Below, piece by piece: positions 1-8,166 of a stretch of DNA of 64,000 nt. Source of the stretch: Chryseobacterium sp. PMSZPI (GTDB taxonomy: Bacteria; Bacteroidota; Bacteroidia; Flavobacteriales; Weeksellaceae); the NCBI RefSeq assembly GCF_002835665.1, contig NZ_PIZV01000024.1, positions 45,773 through 109,772 of the forward strand, written 5' to 3'. The position numbers and the translations under genes were made by a program. Positions within the stretch are counted from its first letter, which is position 1, and the number at the start of each line of letters is the position of its first letter. The notes beneath the pieces were generated by a model. The model saw only the letters and a list, made by a program, of their open reading frames with translations, was not told the DNA's origin and made no database searches.

Positions 1-1
1 T

Positions 2-679
2 ACCGTATCTTTTGACTTCGCGACTTCAGTAATTAAAGGATGGCACTCAACGATCTACCCTCCTTACTTCGTTGCTGGTGCGATCTTCTCAGGATTTGCA
101 ATGGTACAAACATTATTGTTGGTAGCTAGAAAAGTGTGTCACTTAGAAGAATATATTACAATGTATCATATTGAAATTATGAACATCGTAATCGTTTTAA
201 CAGGTGGTATGGTAACTGTAGCTTATGCTACTGAATATTTCATCGGATGGTATTCTGGATCTAGATTTGAAGACTTTACTTATCTTTCTCCAGGTGCTGC
301 AGTGGGTCCTTATTGGTGGGCTTTCTGGTCACTAATCATCTGTAACCTTGTTATTCCGGCTTCATTCTGGTTCAAGAGACTAAGAACAAACATTATCTGG
401 ACATTCATCGTTGCATTGATTATCAACATCGGTATGTGGTTTGAGCGTTTTGATATCATCGTTATCAACCTTTCAAGAGACTACTTACCAGGATCATGGA
501 CAATGTTTAAGCCAACGATCATTGATGTGGGTGTATACTTAGGAACAATCGGATTCTTCTCTGTATTATTCTTATTATATGCAAGAACATTCCCTGTAAT
601 TGCACAGGCAGAATTAAAATCGATTTTGAAAATCTCAGGTGAAACTTATAAAGCAAAAGAAGGAGATGAGCACCACTAA
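2..679 (+). CDS. actC: ActC, NrfD-like membrane subunit of alternative complex III (5' end missing)
   Basis: The reading frame is open from base 2 and has no start in the window, so only the C-terminal part (about 225 residues) is present. It shows several hydrophobic membrane helices separated by short polar loops, as in the NrfD/PsrC-like quinol-binding subunits of alternative complex III. The complex oxidises menaquinol and passes electrons to cytochrome c or directly to an oxygen reductase in the inner membrane. Identification rests on the helices together with the downstream order DUF3341, monohaem cytochrome c lipoprotein and ActF, which is the conserved act operon. The stop overlaps the start of the next gene by 14 bases, suggesting translational coupling. 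Confidence 0.9.
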   Translation, partial: TVSFDFATSVIKGWHSTIYPPYFVAGAIFSGFAMVQTLLLVARKVCHLEEYITMYHIEIMNIVIVLTGGMVTVAYATEYFIGWYSGSRFEDFTYLSPGAAVGPYWWAFWSLIICNLVIPASFWFKRLRTNIIWTFIVALIINIGMWFERFDIIVINLSRDYLPGSWTMFKPTIIDVGVYLGTIGFFSVLFLLYARTFPVIAQAELKSILKISGETYKAKEGDEHH

Positions 680-1187
680 AATTGTATACGGACTTTATGC
701 TGACGACGACGATTTAATGAACGGCGTTAAAGCATTCAACGATAAAGGAATCAAAATAAACGAGGTTTATACTCCGTTTCCGGTTCACGGACTAGATAAA
801 GCTTTAGGATTAAAGAAAACCAGAATTTCTGATGCCGCTTTCATCTACGCTTGTTATGGAGTTACTATCGGTGCTACTTTAACCTGGTATGTAATGAACC
901 ACGACTGGCCTCAGAACATCGGTGGTAAACCGGCTTTCGACTGGGGACACAACATGCCTGCATTCGTAGTTCCAATGTTCGAATTAATGGTATTCTGTGC
1001 AGCTCACATGATGTCTTTAACTTTCTTAGTTAGAAACAAAATGTATCCAGGGGCGCCAGCTCAGAATCCGGATCCAAGAACTACTGATGATAAATTCATG
1101 ATGGAATTCGTAACTGAAGATGTAGAATCTGTAAAACAGTTGCTAATTGAAACTGGAGTTGAAGAAATAACTGTTAAAGACGCTTAA
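666..1187 (+). CDS. actD: ActD, DUF3341 membrane subunit of alternative complex III
   Basis: This 173-residue protein has an N-terminal soluble domain starting MSTTKIVYGLYADDDD and two central membrane helices (roughly residues 55-75 and 90-120), the pattern of DUF3341/ActD. A longer frame could begin at a GTG at 639, but the ATG at 666 sits just after an AGAAGGAG ribosome-binding site, so I chose it. ActD is a structural membrane subunit without known cofactors. It lies inside the act operon, overlapping actC and ending two bases before actE. Confidence 0.9.
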   Translation: MSTTKIVYGLYADDDDLMNGVKAFNDKGIKINEVYTPFPVHGLDKALGLKKTRISDAAFIYACYGVTIGATLTWYVMNHDWPQNIGGKPAFDWGHNMPAFVVPMFELMVFCAAHMMSLTFLVRNKMYPGAPAQNPDPRTTDDKFMMEFVTEDVESVKQLLIETGVEEITVKDA

Positions 1188-1188
1188 A

Positions 1189-1875
1189 ATGAAAAAGAAT
1201 GTATTAAGAATTACAGCAGTTTTAGGTTTAACAACAGTTTTACTTAACTCTTGCGGACCAAAGGAAAATACACCTTTGGTATATTTCCCGGACATGTATT
1301 TTCCGGTAGCTTATGATCCATTGATGAAAGCTCAGGATGCGTATTCAGATCATGAAAATGAGATCCCGGCTTTTGTAAAAAATAATGGTGCAACAGGTCT
1401 TTCTCCAGTAGAAGGATCAGTTGCTCAAAATAAAGATGGAGTTTTTGAAGAAAGTTTATTACCTAAAAATGTTGACGAGTACAACGCAGGGTATGATGCT
1501 TCTAAAAAACTGACAGCTTCTCCTCTGAACCCAGCTAATGCAGCTAAAGATCTTGAAAGAGGAAAGGTATTGTTTGACCACACTTGTGCTGCTTGCCACG
1601 GAACAGGAGGTGATGGACAAGGACCAATCGTACAATCTGGTGCATTTTCTGGAGTTCCAAACTATGCAGACAGAGAAATTACTGTAGGATCTGTTCATTA
1701 TGTATTAACTAACGGTAGAAATGCCATGGGATCTTATGCGGGACAATTGAACGCAGGAGACAGATGGAGAGTAGCAATGTATGTGATGAGTGCTTTCAAA
1801 AAGGGAGCAGCACCGGCAGCAGCTACAGCGGCGGCACCAGCAACAACTGAAACAACTACCGAAACTAAAAAATAA
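1189..1875 (+). CDS. actE: ActE, monohaem cytochrome c lipoprotein of alternative complex III
   Basis: A lipoprotein signal ends at Cys22 (LLNSC). One class I haem-binding motif, CAACH, lies at residues 133-137, with a Met-rich segment after it (NAMGSYAGQL) that may supply the axial methionine. The C-terminal tail is Ala/Thr-rich low complexity. This matches ActE, the periplasmic monohaem electron-transfer subunit anchored next to the ActA pentahaem subunit. It starts one base after actD and is followed after eight bases by actF. Confidence 0.92.
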   Translation: MKKNVLRITAVLGLTTVLLNSCGPKENTPLVYFPDMYFPVAYDPLMKAQDAYSDHENEIPAFVKNNGATGLSPVEGSVAQNKDGVFEESLLPKNVDEYNAGYDASKKLTASPLNPANAAKDLERGKVLFDHTCAACHGTGGDGQGPIVQSGAFSGVPNYADREITVGSVHYVLTNGRNAMGSYAGQLNAGDRWRVAMYVMSAFKKGAAPAAATAAAPATTETTTETKK

Positions 1876-1883
1876 GAAAAGAA

Positions 1884-3215
1884 ATGTATAGTTTTTCACC
1901 AAAATTAAAATCAACTTCTATAATACTTCTTGTTGTAGGTTTAGTTCTGTTTGGTATTGGTTTCTTTATGAATAAAGGACTTTCTACTGAGAAAATAGAA
2001 CAAATGATGGAAGCTGTTCATGCTTCAGGTCATACTGCTCCTACACACTCAAGTGAAATGGTTGGACCACAGGATCACGCTGCTCATTTAGAGCATGCTG
2101 AACTTCAGGTTCACAATCAGCCTTTGGCATCGTTACACTTTGTAGCTGTCTTTTTCTTTGGAGTGAGTTGTGCTGTATTGTTTTTTTACTGTATTCAGCA
2201 CGCTGCCCACGCTGGTTGGCCAATTATCATTACAAGAGTAATGGAAGCTATTGCTTCTTATATTCCTTATGGTGGTGCAATCTTGGTTATCTTAATGATC
2301 TTAAACATCACTCATAATGGTCATTTATTCCATTGGATGGACCCAGAATTGACAAACCCTGAATCTGCTCACTTTGATGTAATTTTATTCGAAAAGAAAA
2401 GATTCTTAAACATACCTTTCTATGCTATCAGAACGATCATTTATGTAGTAGGTGCTTCTTTCTTTGCATGGAAACTGAAAGCTCAATCTAAAAAAGTAGA
2501 TGATACGAAATCTAAAGTTGAATATCAAATGCTTTACAGATGGGCAGTTGGATATATTGTATTCTTTGGATTTGCTTCTGCTGCTTGGGCTTGGGACTGG
2601 TTGATGTCTATTGACCCTCACTGGTATTCTACAATGTATATCTGGTATTCAATGGTTAGCTGCCTATCAAGTGGTATTGCTGTAATCATTTTATTAAGTG
2701 TTTATCTTAAGAAGAATGGTTTCTTACCACAGTTCAATGACAACCACTTACACGATTTAGGAGTTTTCCTTTTCGCTACAAGTATGCTTTGGACGTATAC
2801 ATGGTTTGCTCAGTTCATGCTGTACTGGTATGCCAACGTTCCGGAAGAGGTTAACTACTTCTTTGGAAGATTCCAGCACTACTCTCCTACTTTCTTACCA
2901 ATGTTGATCATCAACTTCTTATTACCATTATTGGTATTAGTAAGTAGCAGCATTAAGAGAAACTACAAAGTAGTGACAACTATGGCAGTAGTAGTTATCT
3001 TAGGACACATCTTAGATTACTTCAACATGGTAATGCCAGGAACGGTAGGACCATACTGGAACACTCCTGAAGTATTCTTATTAATCTTAGGAGCTCTTTT
3101 ATTCGTAGCTGGATTATTTATGTTTACTGTACTTTCAGCTTTATCAAAACTGAAGTTGATTCCTACAGGAAACCCATTCTTACACGAATCTGAAATTTAT
3201 GAATATCCTTTCTAA
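1884..3215 (+). CDS. actF: ActF, second quinone-binding-type membrane subunit of alternative complex III
   Basis: This 443-residue polytopic protein has about ten hydrophobic helices, an N-terminal helix near residues 8-28 and a His-rich periplasmic loop (residues 45-75). Long loops between helices and WAWDWLMSIDPHWYSTMY near the middle are typical of ActF, a homologue of ActC in the quinol:cytochrome c oxidoreductase. It is the last gene of the operon: a strong terminator follows directly and no cox genes come next, although the family often has a cytochrome oxidase downstream. Confidence 0.9.
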   Translation: MYSFSPKLKSTSIILLVVGLVLFGIGFFMNKGLSTEKIEQMMEAVHASGHTAPTHSSEMVGPQDHAAHLEHAELQVHNQPLASLHFVAVFFFGVSCAVLFFYCIQHAAHAGWPIIITRVMEAIASYIPYGGAILVILMILNITHNGHLFHWMDPELTNPESAHFDVILFEKKRFLNIPFYAIRTIIYVVGASFFAWKLKAQSKKVDDTKSKVEYQMLYRWAVGYIVFFGFASAAWAWDWLMSIDPHWYSTMYIWYSMVSCLSSGIAVIILLSVYLKKNGFLPQFNDNHLHDLGVFLFATSMLWTYTWFAQFMLYWYANVPEEVNYFFGRFQHYSPTFLPMLIINFLLPLLVLVSSSIKRNYKVVTTMAVVVILGHILDYFNMVMPGTVGPYWNTPEVFLLILGALLFVAGLFMFTVLSALSKLKLIPTGNPFLHESEIYEYPF

Positions 3216-3231
3216 GGACTTATATAAAAAT

Positions 3232-3262
3232 AAAAAGGACCGATTATTGATCGGTCCTTTTT
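3232..3262 (+). terminator. Rho-independent terminator of the act operon
   Basis: A nine-base perfect stem (AGGACCGAT / ATCGGTCCT) with a five-base loop is followed by a run of seven T, 20 bases after the actF stop. Confidence 0.9.
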
Positions 3263-3303
3263 TTATGATCTTACTTACAAGATTTTAGTTCTAAATCATA
3301 AAG

Positions 3304-3330
3304 AATCCGGAATATCTTTTCCGGATTTTC
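3304..3330. terminator. Hairpin between convergent genes, probable bidirectional terminator
   Basis: A nine-base perfect stem (AATCCGGAA / TTCCGGATT) with a six-base loop lies between actF and the convergent glycosyltransferase-like gene. T-rich tracts on either side fit termination in both directions. Confidence 0.65.
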
Positions 3331-3389
3331 TTATATTCTTTAAGTTTATACTTTTTAAGAATTAGATATAATAATAAACATGAAACATA

Positions 3390-4466
3390 TTATCGAATAA
3401 ATTTAACACTTCTATGTTCCGCCTGTAAATAAATTAGTTTCTTATTTTTAATACTTTCATTGATATGCTCAACAACGCTGTCCGGAGTAAGGTTGTCTTG
3501 AAAATATTGTAAAACATTTTTTCTCATCTTCAATATCTCGGTTTCCGATATATCAAATACCTCATTTAAAATAGAATCCAAATTTCCAATATCGTCAAAA
3601 ATGATGGCATTAACCTTATTAACCAAATTCGGATACATGACCTCTGCATATTCTTTCTGAATCAACGGAATGGTTCCTACAGACATCGCTTCAATTACGT
3701 TATGACATAAAGGCATCACCACTCCGGGACAGCAAAGGTAAAAGTTAAAATAAGATAATGTCTCTCTCACATCCTCCATGGGCAAGGCAAAATGTTCTTT
3801 AATGGCAAATGCATACTTTCTTTCCATACTGCCCTCTTTTATTTTTTCAAACAACTCCAACTTTCCTGATAAGGAAATAAAGTTCTGTTGATTTTTAAAA
3901 TAACTAAGAAGCTCTGTTCTTGGAATTACAGAGAATTCTGTCCTCTTAATATCAAGATAAGCTTGTGCATCAAAATTACCATAGCAAAAAATTGAATTAC
4001 ATCTTTTTTTGTTCAGATCAACTTCATAATTCCAAATTCCATAATGATACATAAAAGGATGGAAACTCATTGGAATATGAAACACATCATCAGTTCTGTT
4101 TTCATTTTCAAAATAACTGGAAAAATAGTCAGGACTGAACATTTCATCTGTTATTTCAATATAATTTTCAGGTTGATATTTTGTATTAACAATTAAAAAG
4201 TTTTCCTCTCTTACCAATAAGCTCAGATATCTTTCTTTGTTCCGTATATTTCGAAATTTGGCAAAATCCATTGGATAATAAACATTATATCCTGCCAGCT
4301 TGTAAAACTTCAAAAGCAAATAAAAAAAACGGTGATAAAGCGTATGATTGTTTATATGGACTACAACAGCTTTGGAAGTATCCTCGGGAGTATTTTTCTT
4401 AATTTTTTCAAAAGCAAGTACATCCTTTATCAAGCGGTTGACCTGCTCAATTTTTTTTTTGATCAT
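3390..4466 (-). CDS. Putative glycosyltransferase (exostosin/GT-B-like C-terminal half)
   Basis: A 358-residue soluble protein without a signal peptide. The C-terminal half has a Rossmann-like pattern with CCPGVVMPLCHNVIEAMSVG followed by TIPLIQ, resembling the donor-sugar-binding region of GT-B and exostosin-like glycosyltransferases, where a Glu near the start of a helix contacts the nucleotide sugar. The N-terminal half is Lys- and Tyr-rich and not recognisable. It stands alone between the act operon and a divergent lipoprotein gene, so its glycan target cannot be guessed. The family call is tentative. Confidence 0.5.
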   Translation of the reverse strand: MIKKKIEQVNRLIKDVLAFEKIKKNTPEDTSKAVVVHINNHTLYHRFFYLLLKFYKLAGYNVYYPMDFAKFRNIRNKERYLSLLVREENFLIVNTKYQPENYIEITDEMFSPDYFSSYFENENRTDDVFHIPMSFHPFMYHYGIWNYEVDLNKKRCNSIFCYGNFDAQAYLDIKRTEFSVIPRTELLSYFKNQQNFISLSGKLELFEKIKEGSMERKYAFAIKEHFALPMEDVRETLSYFNFYLCCPGVVMPLCHNVIEAMSVGTIPLIQKEYAEVMYPNLVNKVNAIIFDDIGNLDSILNEVFDISETEILKMRKNVLQYFQDNLTPDSVVEHINESIKNKKLIYLQAEHRSVKFIR

Positions 4467-4732
4467 AATGTATGTTTAAAACAAAATTAATGTTTTATTT
4501 TAGAAACCTCATATTATACCAGTTATAAAATTATTTTCATAAAAGGTATTAAATGGTTCACAGAAATTAAATCCAAAATGTCACGATAATAATGTAATTA
4601 CTGATTAACAGAAATGCTAAAAGAATGATGAATCATTCTTCAAGATACAGTCTATTTCCAATCATTTACCGAGAGTCAATTAAAAGAATGACAAAACAAA
4701 AAATAAAAACCTAGTATTAATAAAGGTTTTAT

Positions 4733-4740
4733 TAAATTTG
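4733..4740 (+). promoter_or_regulatory. Candidate -7 box (TAAATTTG) of the lipoprotein-apt unit
   Basis: TAAATTTG matches the flavobacterial -7 consensus TAnnTTTG and lies 17 bases before the ATG at 4758. No clear TTG element is seen at the -33 distance. Confidence 0.5.
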
Positions 4741-4757
4741 CAACAAACCAAATAAAA

Positions 4758-5960
4758 ATGAAAAAGTTTTCTTTTCTACTTGTTTTCAGTCTGTTGCTTT
4801 TCACAGCATGTAAGAAGGACCATGTAGATGCTACGAATACTAAAACGCTGCAGTCAAGTATCAATGATATGACTTCCAGCCTCTCAACCATTAAACAGAT
4901 TAAGTTTAATGAGGCTCTTTATATCCTTAAAACATTTGGCGTAGAAGCTGATGGTGATATTAATGAGCTAAAAGCTCTTGGAAAGCTGATCAACGGGAAA
5001 AAAGTTCCTGAAATAATGTCTCTTGCCGATGAAGTTGCACAGAAAAATGGAATAGAATGGGCAAGTACAGCTCCTCCTTCACTTGGAGAAATGAATATCT
5101 TCGGTGATGATAAAGCTAAAGAAAGTGACCCGAATGATATAAAAGCCGGAGCATTAAGCTTGGTTACAAGACCAACCGGAGATGATGGAAGTGGTGCTCC
5201 TACCGCCATCCAAATTGTTCCAAGACTTGTAGATACAGCTGGAAACCCTGTATCATTTACAGGTGCCGGTTTGGAGGCTACCTTAGAGGTCTTCAGCAAT
5301 GGAATAAGACTTTATACAGCTAAAAATCTGATGCAGGATAATAACTTTAAAGGATTTAATTTAAAATTTGCTTCAATTCCTGCTGCTAAAGTTGTAGATA
5401 ACAAAATTGACGTTACAGTTTCGGTAAAAACCACGGCAAAGACTTTCAAAATGTCAAAGATAGGTCTTGATGTGAATGCTGCAGCTCTTAAAGTTCCTGT
5501 AGTTCCTAAAACTGACACTACTGCTGTAACGCAACAACCAAGTGCCGTAATAGAACCCACTACTCCATCAACAACACCTGCCACAACCACAGAACCGGGA
5601 ACAACGGCTCCTGCAACACCTGCAGCACCAAAGCAACCGACAGCAGATCCCAAAAATATAGTAAGTAAGTTTTTAAATAGTGTAAGTTCACAAAATTTAA
5701 AAGCGGCATATGATGCATCCAATAACCCAAGTTGGGGAAGTTATGAATCTTTCTCCAATCCTAACTCCGGTTTTGGAGCAGTAAAAAACGTGAGCGTAAA
5801 AAACATCACAACAAGCGCAACCAATGCTAATGGAGCAAGCGTAAATGCAACTTATGATGTAACGGATAAAAACGGCAAGACCACTTCATTAAAGGTTACT
5901 TTCGGACTTAAAAATGTAAACGGAGACTGGAAAATTTCCAGCTATAAAATAAATCCATAA
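4758..5960 (+). CDS. Lipoprotein with Pro/Thr-rich linker and NTF2-like C-terminal domain
   Basis: The lipoprotein signal ends in LFTAC, Cys at about residue 20. Residues 30-250 form an Ala/Lys-rich domain that I do not recognise. A Pro/Thr/Ala low-complexity linker follows (about 255-300). The last 100 residues (KNIVSKFLNSVSSQNLKAAY onward, ending GDWKISSYKINP) look like the DUF4878/NTF2-like fold found in many exported bacterial proteins. The stop codon is directly followed by the ATG of apt, so the two are probably cotranscribed, although no functional link is evident. Confidence 0.75.
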   Translation: MKKFSFLLVFSLLLFTACKKDHVDATNTKTLQSSINDMTSSLSTIKQIKFNEALYILKTFGVEADGDINELKALGKLINGKKVPEIMSLADEVAQKNGIEWASTAPPSLGEMNIFGDDKAKESDPNDIKAGALSLVTRPTGDDGSGAPTAIQIVPRLVDTAGNPVSFTGAGLEATLEVFSNGIRLYTAKNLMQDNNFKGFNLKFASIPAAKVVDNKIDVTVSVKTTAKTFKMSKIGLDVNAAALKVPVVPKTDTTAVTQQPSAVIEPTTPSTTPATTTEPGTTAPATPAAPKQPTADPKNIVSKFLNSVSSQNLKAAYDASNNPSWGSYESFSNPNSGFGAVKNVSVKNITTSATNANGASVNATYDVTDKNGKTTSLKVTFGLKNVNGDWKISSYKINP

Positions 5961-6497
5961 ATGGCTTCATCAGAACTGATAAAAAAACTAGAAGAAACAA
6001 TTGAAAATATTCCTGATTTTCCGATTCCGGGGATACAATTCAAAGATATTTCACCTATCTTTTTAAATCCAAAGCTTTATGAGGAAGTCATTGCAGATCT
6101 TGCTTCCAATAGTAGAGGAAAAGTAGATGCGGTATGCGGAATAGAAAGCCGTGGTTATTTATTCGGGATCGCTATTGCTGTGGCTTTAGAAGTTCCTTTC
6201 ATCCTGATAAGAAAAGCAGGGAAACTTCCTCCCCCGATCATTTCAGAAAGCTATGACCTGGAATATGGAAGTGCCATCATTGAAACCCGCGAAGGCCAGA
6301 TTAAAAAAGGACAAAGAATACTCATTCATGATGACCTTCTCGCAACAGGCGGAACTACAGAAGCAGCAGCCAAATTGGTAGAAAAACAAGGTGCTACAGT
6401 TTCTCAATTTAGTTTCCTTATTGGTTTAAAAGGTCTTAATGGAGATGAAAAACTGAAAAAGTTTGGGGCAGAGGTTTACCATATTTTAGAATATTAA
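5961..6497 (+). CDS. apt: Adenine phosphoribosyltransferase
   Basis: This 178-residue protein converts adenine and PRPP to AMP in purine salvage. The type I PRPP-binding signature ILIHDDLLATGGTTEAA is complete at about residues 120-136. CGIESRGYLFG upstream and the flexible-loop region GKLPPPIISESYDLEYG are typical of Apt. Length and ends agree with the family. It starts immediately after the preceding lipoprotein stop and is followed by an inverted-repeat element that can terminate transcription. Confidence 0.95.
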   Translation: MASSELIKKLEETIENIPDFPIPGIQFKDISPIFLNPKLYEEVIADLASNSRGKVDAVCGIESRGYLFGIAIAVALEVPFILIRKAGKLPPPIISESYDLEYGSAIIETREGQIKKGQRILIHDDLLATGGTTEAAAKLVEKQGATVSQFSFLIGLKGLNGDEKLKKFGAEVYHILEY

Positions 6498-6516
6498 GAT
6501 TCAGAATAAACAATAT

Positions 6517-6592
6517 GCTTCGACTCTGCTCAGCATGACAATGGCAATAAATGTTATTGGTTTACAAATGTCACGCTGAACAGAGTCGAAGC
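6517..6592. repeat. Intergenic inverted repeat (24-base arms)
   Basis: Arms 6517-6540 and 6569-6592 are nearly perfect reverse complements (GCTTCGACTCTGCTCAGCAT against its partner ending GAGTCGAAGC) separated by 28 bases and followed by GTTTTTAT. It looks like a dispersed palindromic element of flavobacterial genomes and may also terminate the apt transcript. Confidence 0.7.
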
Positions 6593-6650
6593 GTTTTTAT
6601 GATAAAGAACAACAATTTCACAACATTTACAGAATAATACCAATAAAGTA

Positions 6651-6682
6651 TTTTGTAAATCACTAAGAAACAATTAAATTTG
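6651..6682 (+). promoter_or_regulatory. Flavobacterial promoter upstream of the TPR protein-ribH unit
   Basis: TTTTG (6651-6655), a 19-base spacer and TAAATTTG (6675-6682) match the Bacteroidota -33/-7 consensus. The ATG is at 6704. Confidence 0.75.
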
Positions 6683-6703
6683 CATTTCAATTTTTAAAAA
6701 CTT

Positions 6704-7411
6704 ATGGCAAAATTGGGAAAGAATGCTCAAAATGAGCAAGAAGGTAAAGAAACAGTTGAGTTCTTCAAAGATCTTGACAGAGAGGCCTTAAACACTGAGA
6801 GATTTGTAGAAAAATATTCAAAACCACTAGGTATAGTATTTGGAGCTTTAATTTTAGGGGTTTTAGGATTCTTTGCATACAAGCAATTTGTAGTTGCTCC
6901 TAAGAACACTGAGGCTGTGAAGAGTTTCCTTGCTGCTCAAAAAAACCTTGCAGAAGGTAAAGATAAAGATGCTTTAGGTGGAAAATCTGCTGCAAACCCA
7001 GGTTTCGTTGGTACAGCTAATGATTATTCAGGAACAAGCGTTGGTCAGCTTTCTGCTTACAATGCCGGTTTATTGAAATTCAAAGAGGGAAAATTCCAAG
7101 AAGCTTATGATCTTTTAGACAAATTTTCATCTGACAACAAAACGTTGGTGGCTATGAAATATGGAGCTATGGCAGATGCGAAATCAGGTCTTAACAAAAA
7201 TGACGAAGCTTTAAGTTTATTAGATAAAGCAGCAACTGCATCTGATGATCCCTATACAACTTACTTCTTCACAAGAAAAGCTGGTATTGTTGCTTTAGGA
7301 TTAAAGAAAAATGCAGAAGCTAAAAAATATTTCTCTACTATTGATGAGAAATACCAGGATTATGACAACGGAATGTCTGATTCTTATATTGAAATGACTA
7401 AATATTATTAA
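6704..7411 (+). CDS. Membrane-anchored TPR protein (YfgM-like)
   Basis: Residues 1-40 are polar and charged. One membrane helix follows (about 43-65, LGIVFGALILGVLGFFAYKQ), then a periplasmic region with helical TPR-like repeats (about 105-230). This matches the YfgM/TPR_21-type ancillary proteins that bind chaperones at the Sec translocon. A consensus promoter precedes it and ribH follows after three bases. The link to lumazine synthase seems only positional. Confidence 0.75.
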   Translation: MAKLGKNAQNEQEGKETVEFFKDLDREALNTERFVEKYSKPLGIVFGALILGVLGFFAYKQFVVAPKNTEAVKSFLAAQKNLAEGKDKDALGGKSAANPGFVGTANDYSGTSVGQLSAYNAGLLKFKEGKFQEAYDLLDKFSSDNKTLVAMKYGAMADAKSGLNKNDEALSLLDKAATASDDPYTTYFFTRKAGIVALGLKKNAEAKKYFSTIDEKYQDYDNGMSDSYIEMTKYY

Positions 7412-7414
7412 AAA

Positions 7415-7933
7415 ATGGCAACAGTTAATCTTTCCGATTACAAGCCACTTCATATAACTAATGCCGAAGATTTTTCTATCGGCATTGTTTTTTCTGAGTG
7501 GAATGATTTTGTAACCTACAACCTTCGTGATGCAGCTTTGGAAATTCTTGAAAAAGAAGGTGTAAAACCTGAAAATATTAAACTTTTCCCGGTGCCAGGT
7601 GCTTTTGAATTAAGCTATGCAAGTATGCAGCTTTGCAAAGAAAGAAAATTTGATGCAGTAATTTCTATCGGATGTGTCATTCGTGGAGAGACTCCTCATT
7701 TCGATTATGTATGTTCTGCAGTAGCACAAGGAATCAAAGATTGTAACATTATGACCGATACACCTACCATATTCTGTGTATTAACAGATGATACCAAAGA
7801 GCAATCTATTGCCAGAAGCGGTGGTGACCTTGGAAACAAAGGTGTGGAAGCTGCTGTTACAGCACTAAGAATGATTGATTTCAAAAAGAAGTTATCTGAC
7901 AAAAAAGGACATATCGGCTTCGGTCACTCCTAA
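7415..7933 (+). CDS. ribH: 6,7-dimethyl-8-ribityllumazine synthase
   Basis: This 172-residue enzyme joins 5-amino-6-ribitylamino-uracil with dihydroxybutanone phosphate in riboflavin synthesis. Family features are VPGAFELSYA (substrate-binding loop), CVIRGETPHFDYVCSAVAQG (phosphate and butanone site with the catalytic His) and the later TIFCVLTDDTKEQSIAR. Length is normal. It is cotranscribed with the upstream TPR gene and ends before a terminator-like hairpin. Confidence 0.95.
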   Translation: MATVNLSDYKPLHITNAEDFSIGIVFSEWNDFVTYNLRDAALEILEKEGVKPENIKLFPVPGAFELSYASMQLCKERKFDAVISIGCVIRGETPHFDYVCSAVAQGIKDCNIMTDTPTIFCVLTDDTKEQSIARSGGDLGNKGVEAAVTALRMIDFKKKLSDKKGHIGFGHS

Positions 7934-7956
7934 TTCTGATCAATTTAACAATATAT

Positions 7957-7991
7957 AAAGGCTGTCCCAATTTTTGAGACAGTCTATTTTT
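7957..7991 (+). terminator. Terminator after ribH
   Basis: An imperfect stem (AGGCTGTCcCA / TGaGACAGtCT) is followed by TATTTTTT. The same GGCTGTC...GACAGCC arms bound the larger repeat at 21172-21347. Confidence 0.75.
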
Positions 7992-8132
7992 TAGTTACAA
8001 ATCAACAAATTCATTTATGTTATAGACTCCAGATGAGAAAATAACAGCTTGGTCTAAGTTTAAAAGATCATAAATTCTTACTAATAAAAGGTATGTTTTC
8101 ATTTTTTTCCGTTAAAAGTTGTACACAAAAAC

Positions 8133-8140
8133 TATCTTTG
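8133..8140 (+). promoter_or_regulatory. Candidate -7 box (TATCTTTG) of the sulfatase gene
   Basis: TATCTTTG matches TAnnTTTG and lies 26 bases before the ATG at 8167. It falls inside the longer frame that opens at a TTG at 8119, which supports using the ATG as the start. Confidence 0.55.
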
Positions 8141-8166
8141 TGAAAACTAATATAGACAGTCAATAC

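Noticed and set aside
5312..5722. Long minus-strand open frame inside the lipoprotein gene
   Set aside because: It is the antisense shadow of the Pro/Thr/Ala-rich linker, has no ribosome-binding site, and the plus-strand protein has a clear lipoprotein signal and domain.
8119..8166. Upstream TTG extension of the LtaS-like gene
   Set aside because: It includes the promoter -7 box; the ATG at 8167 directly precedes the first membrane helix.
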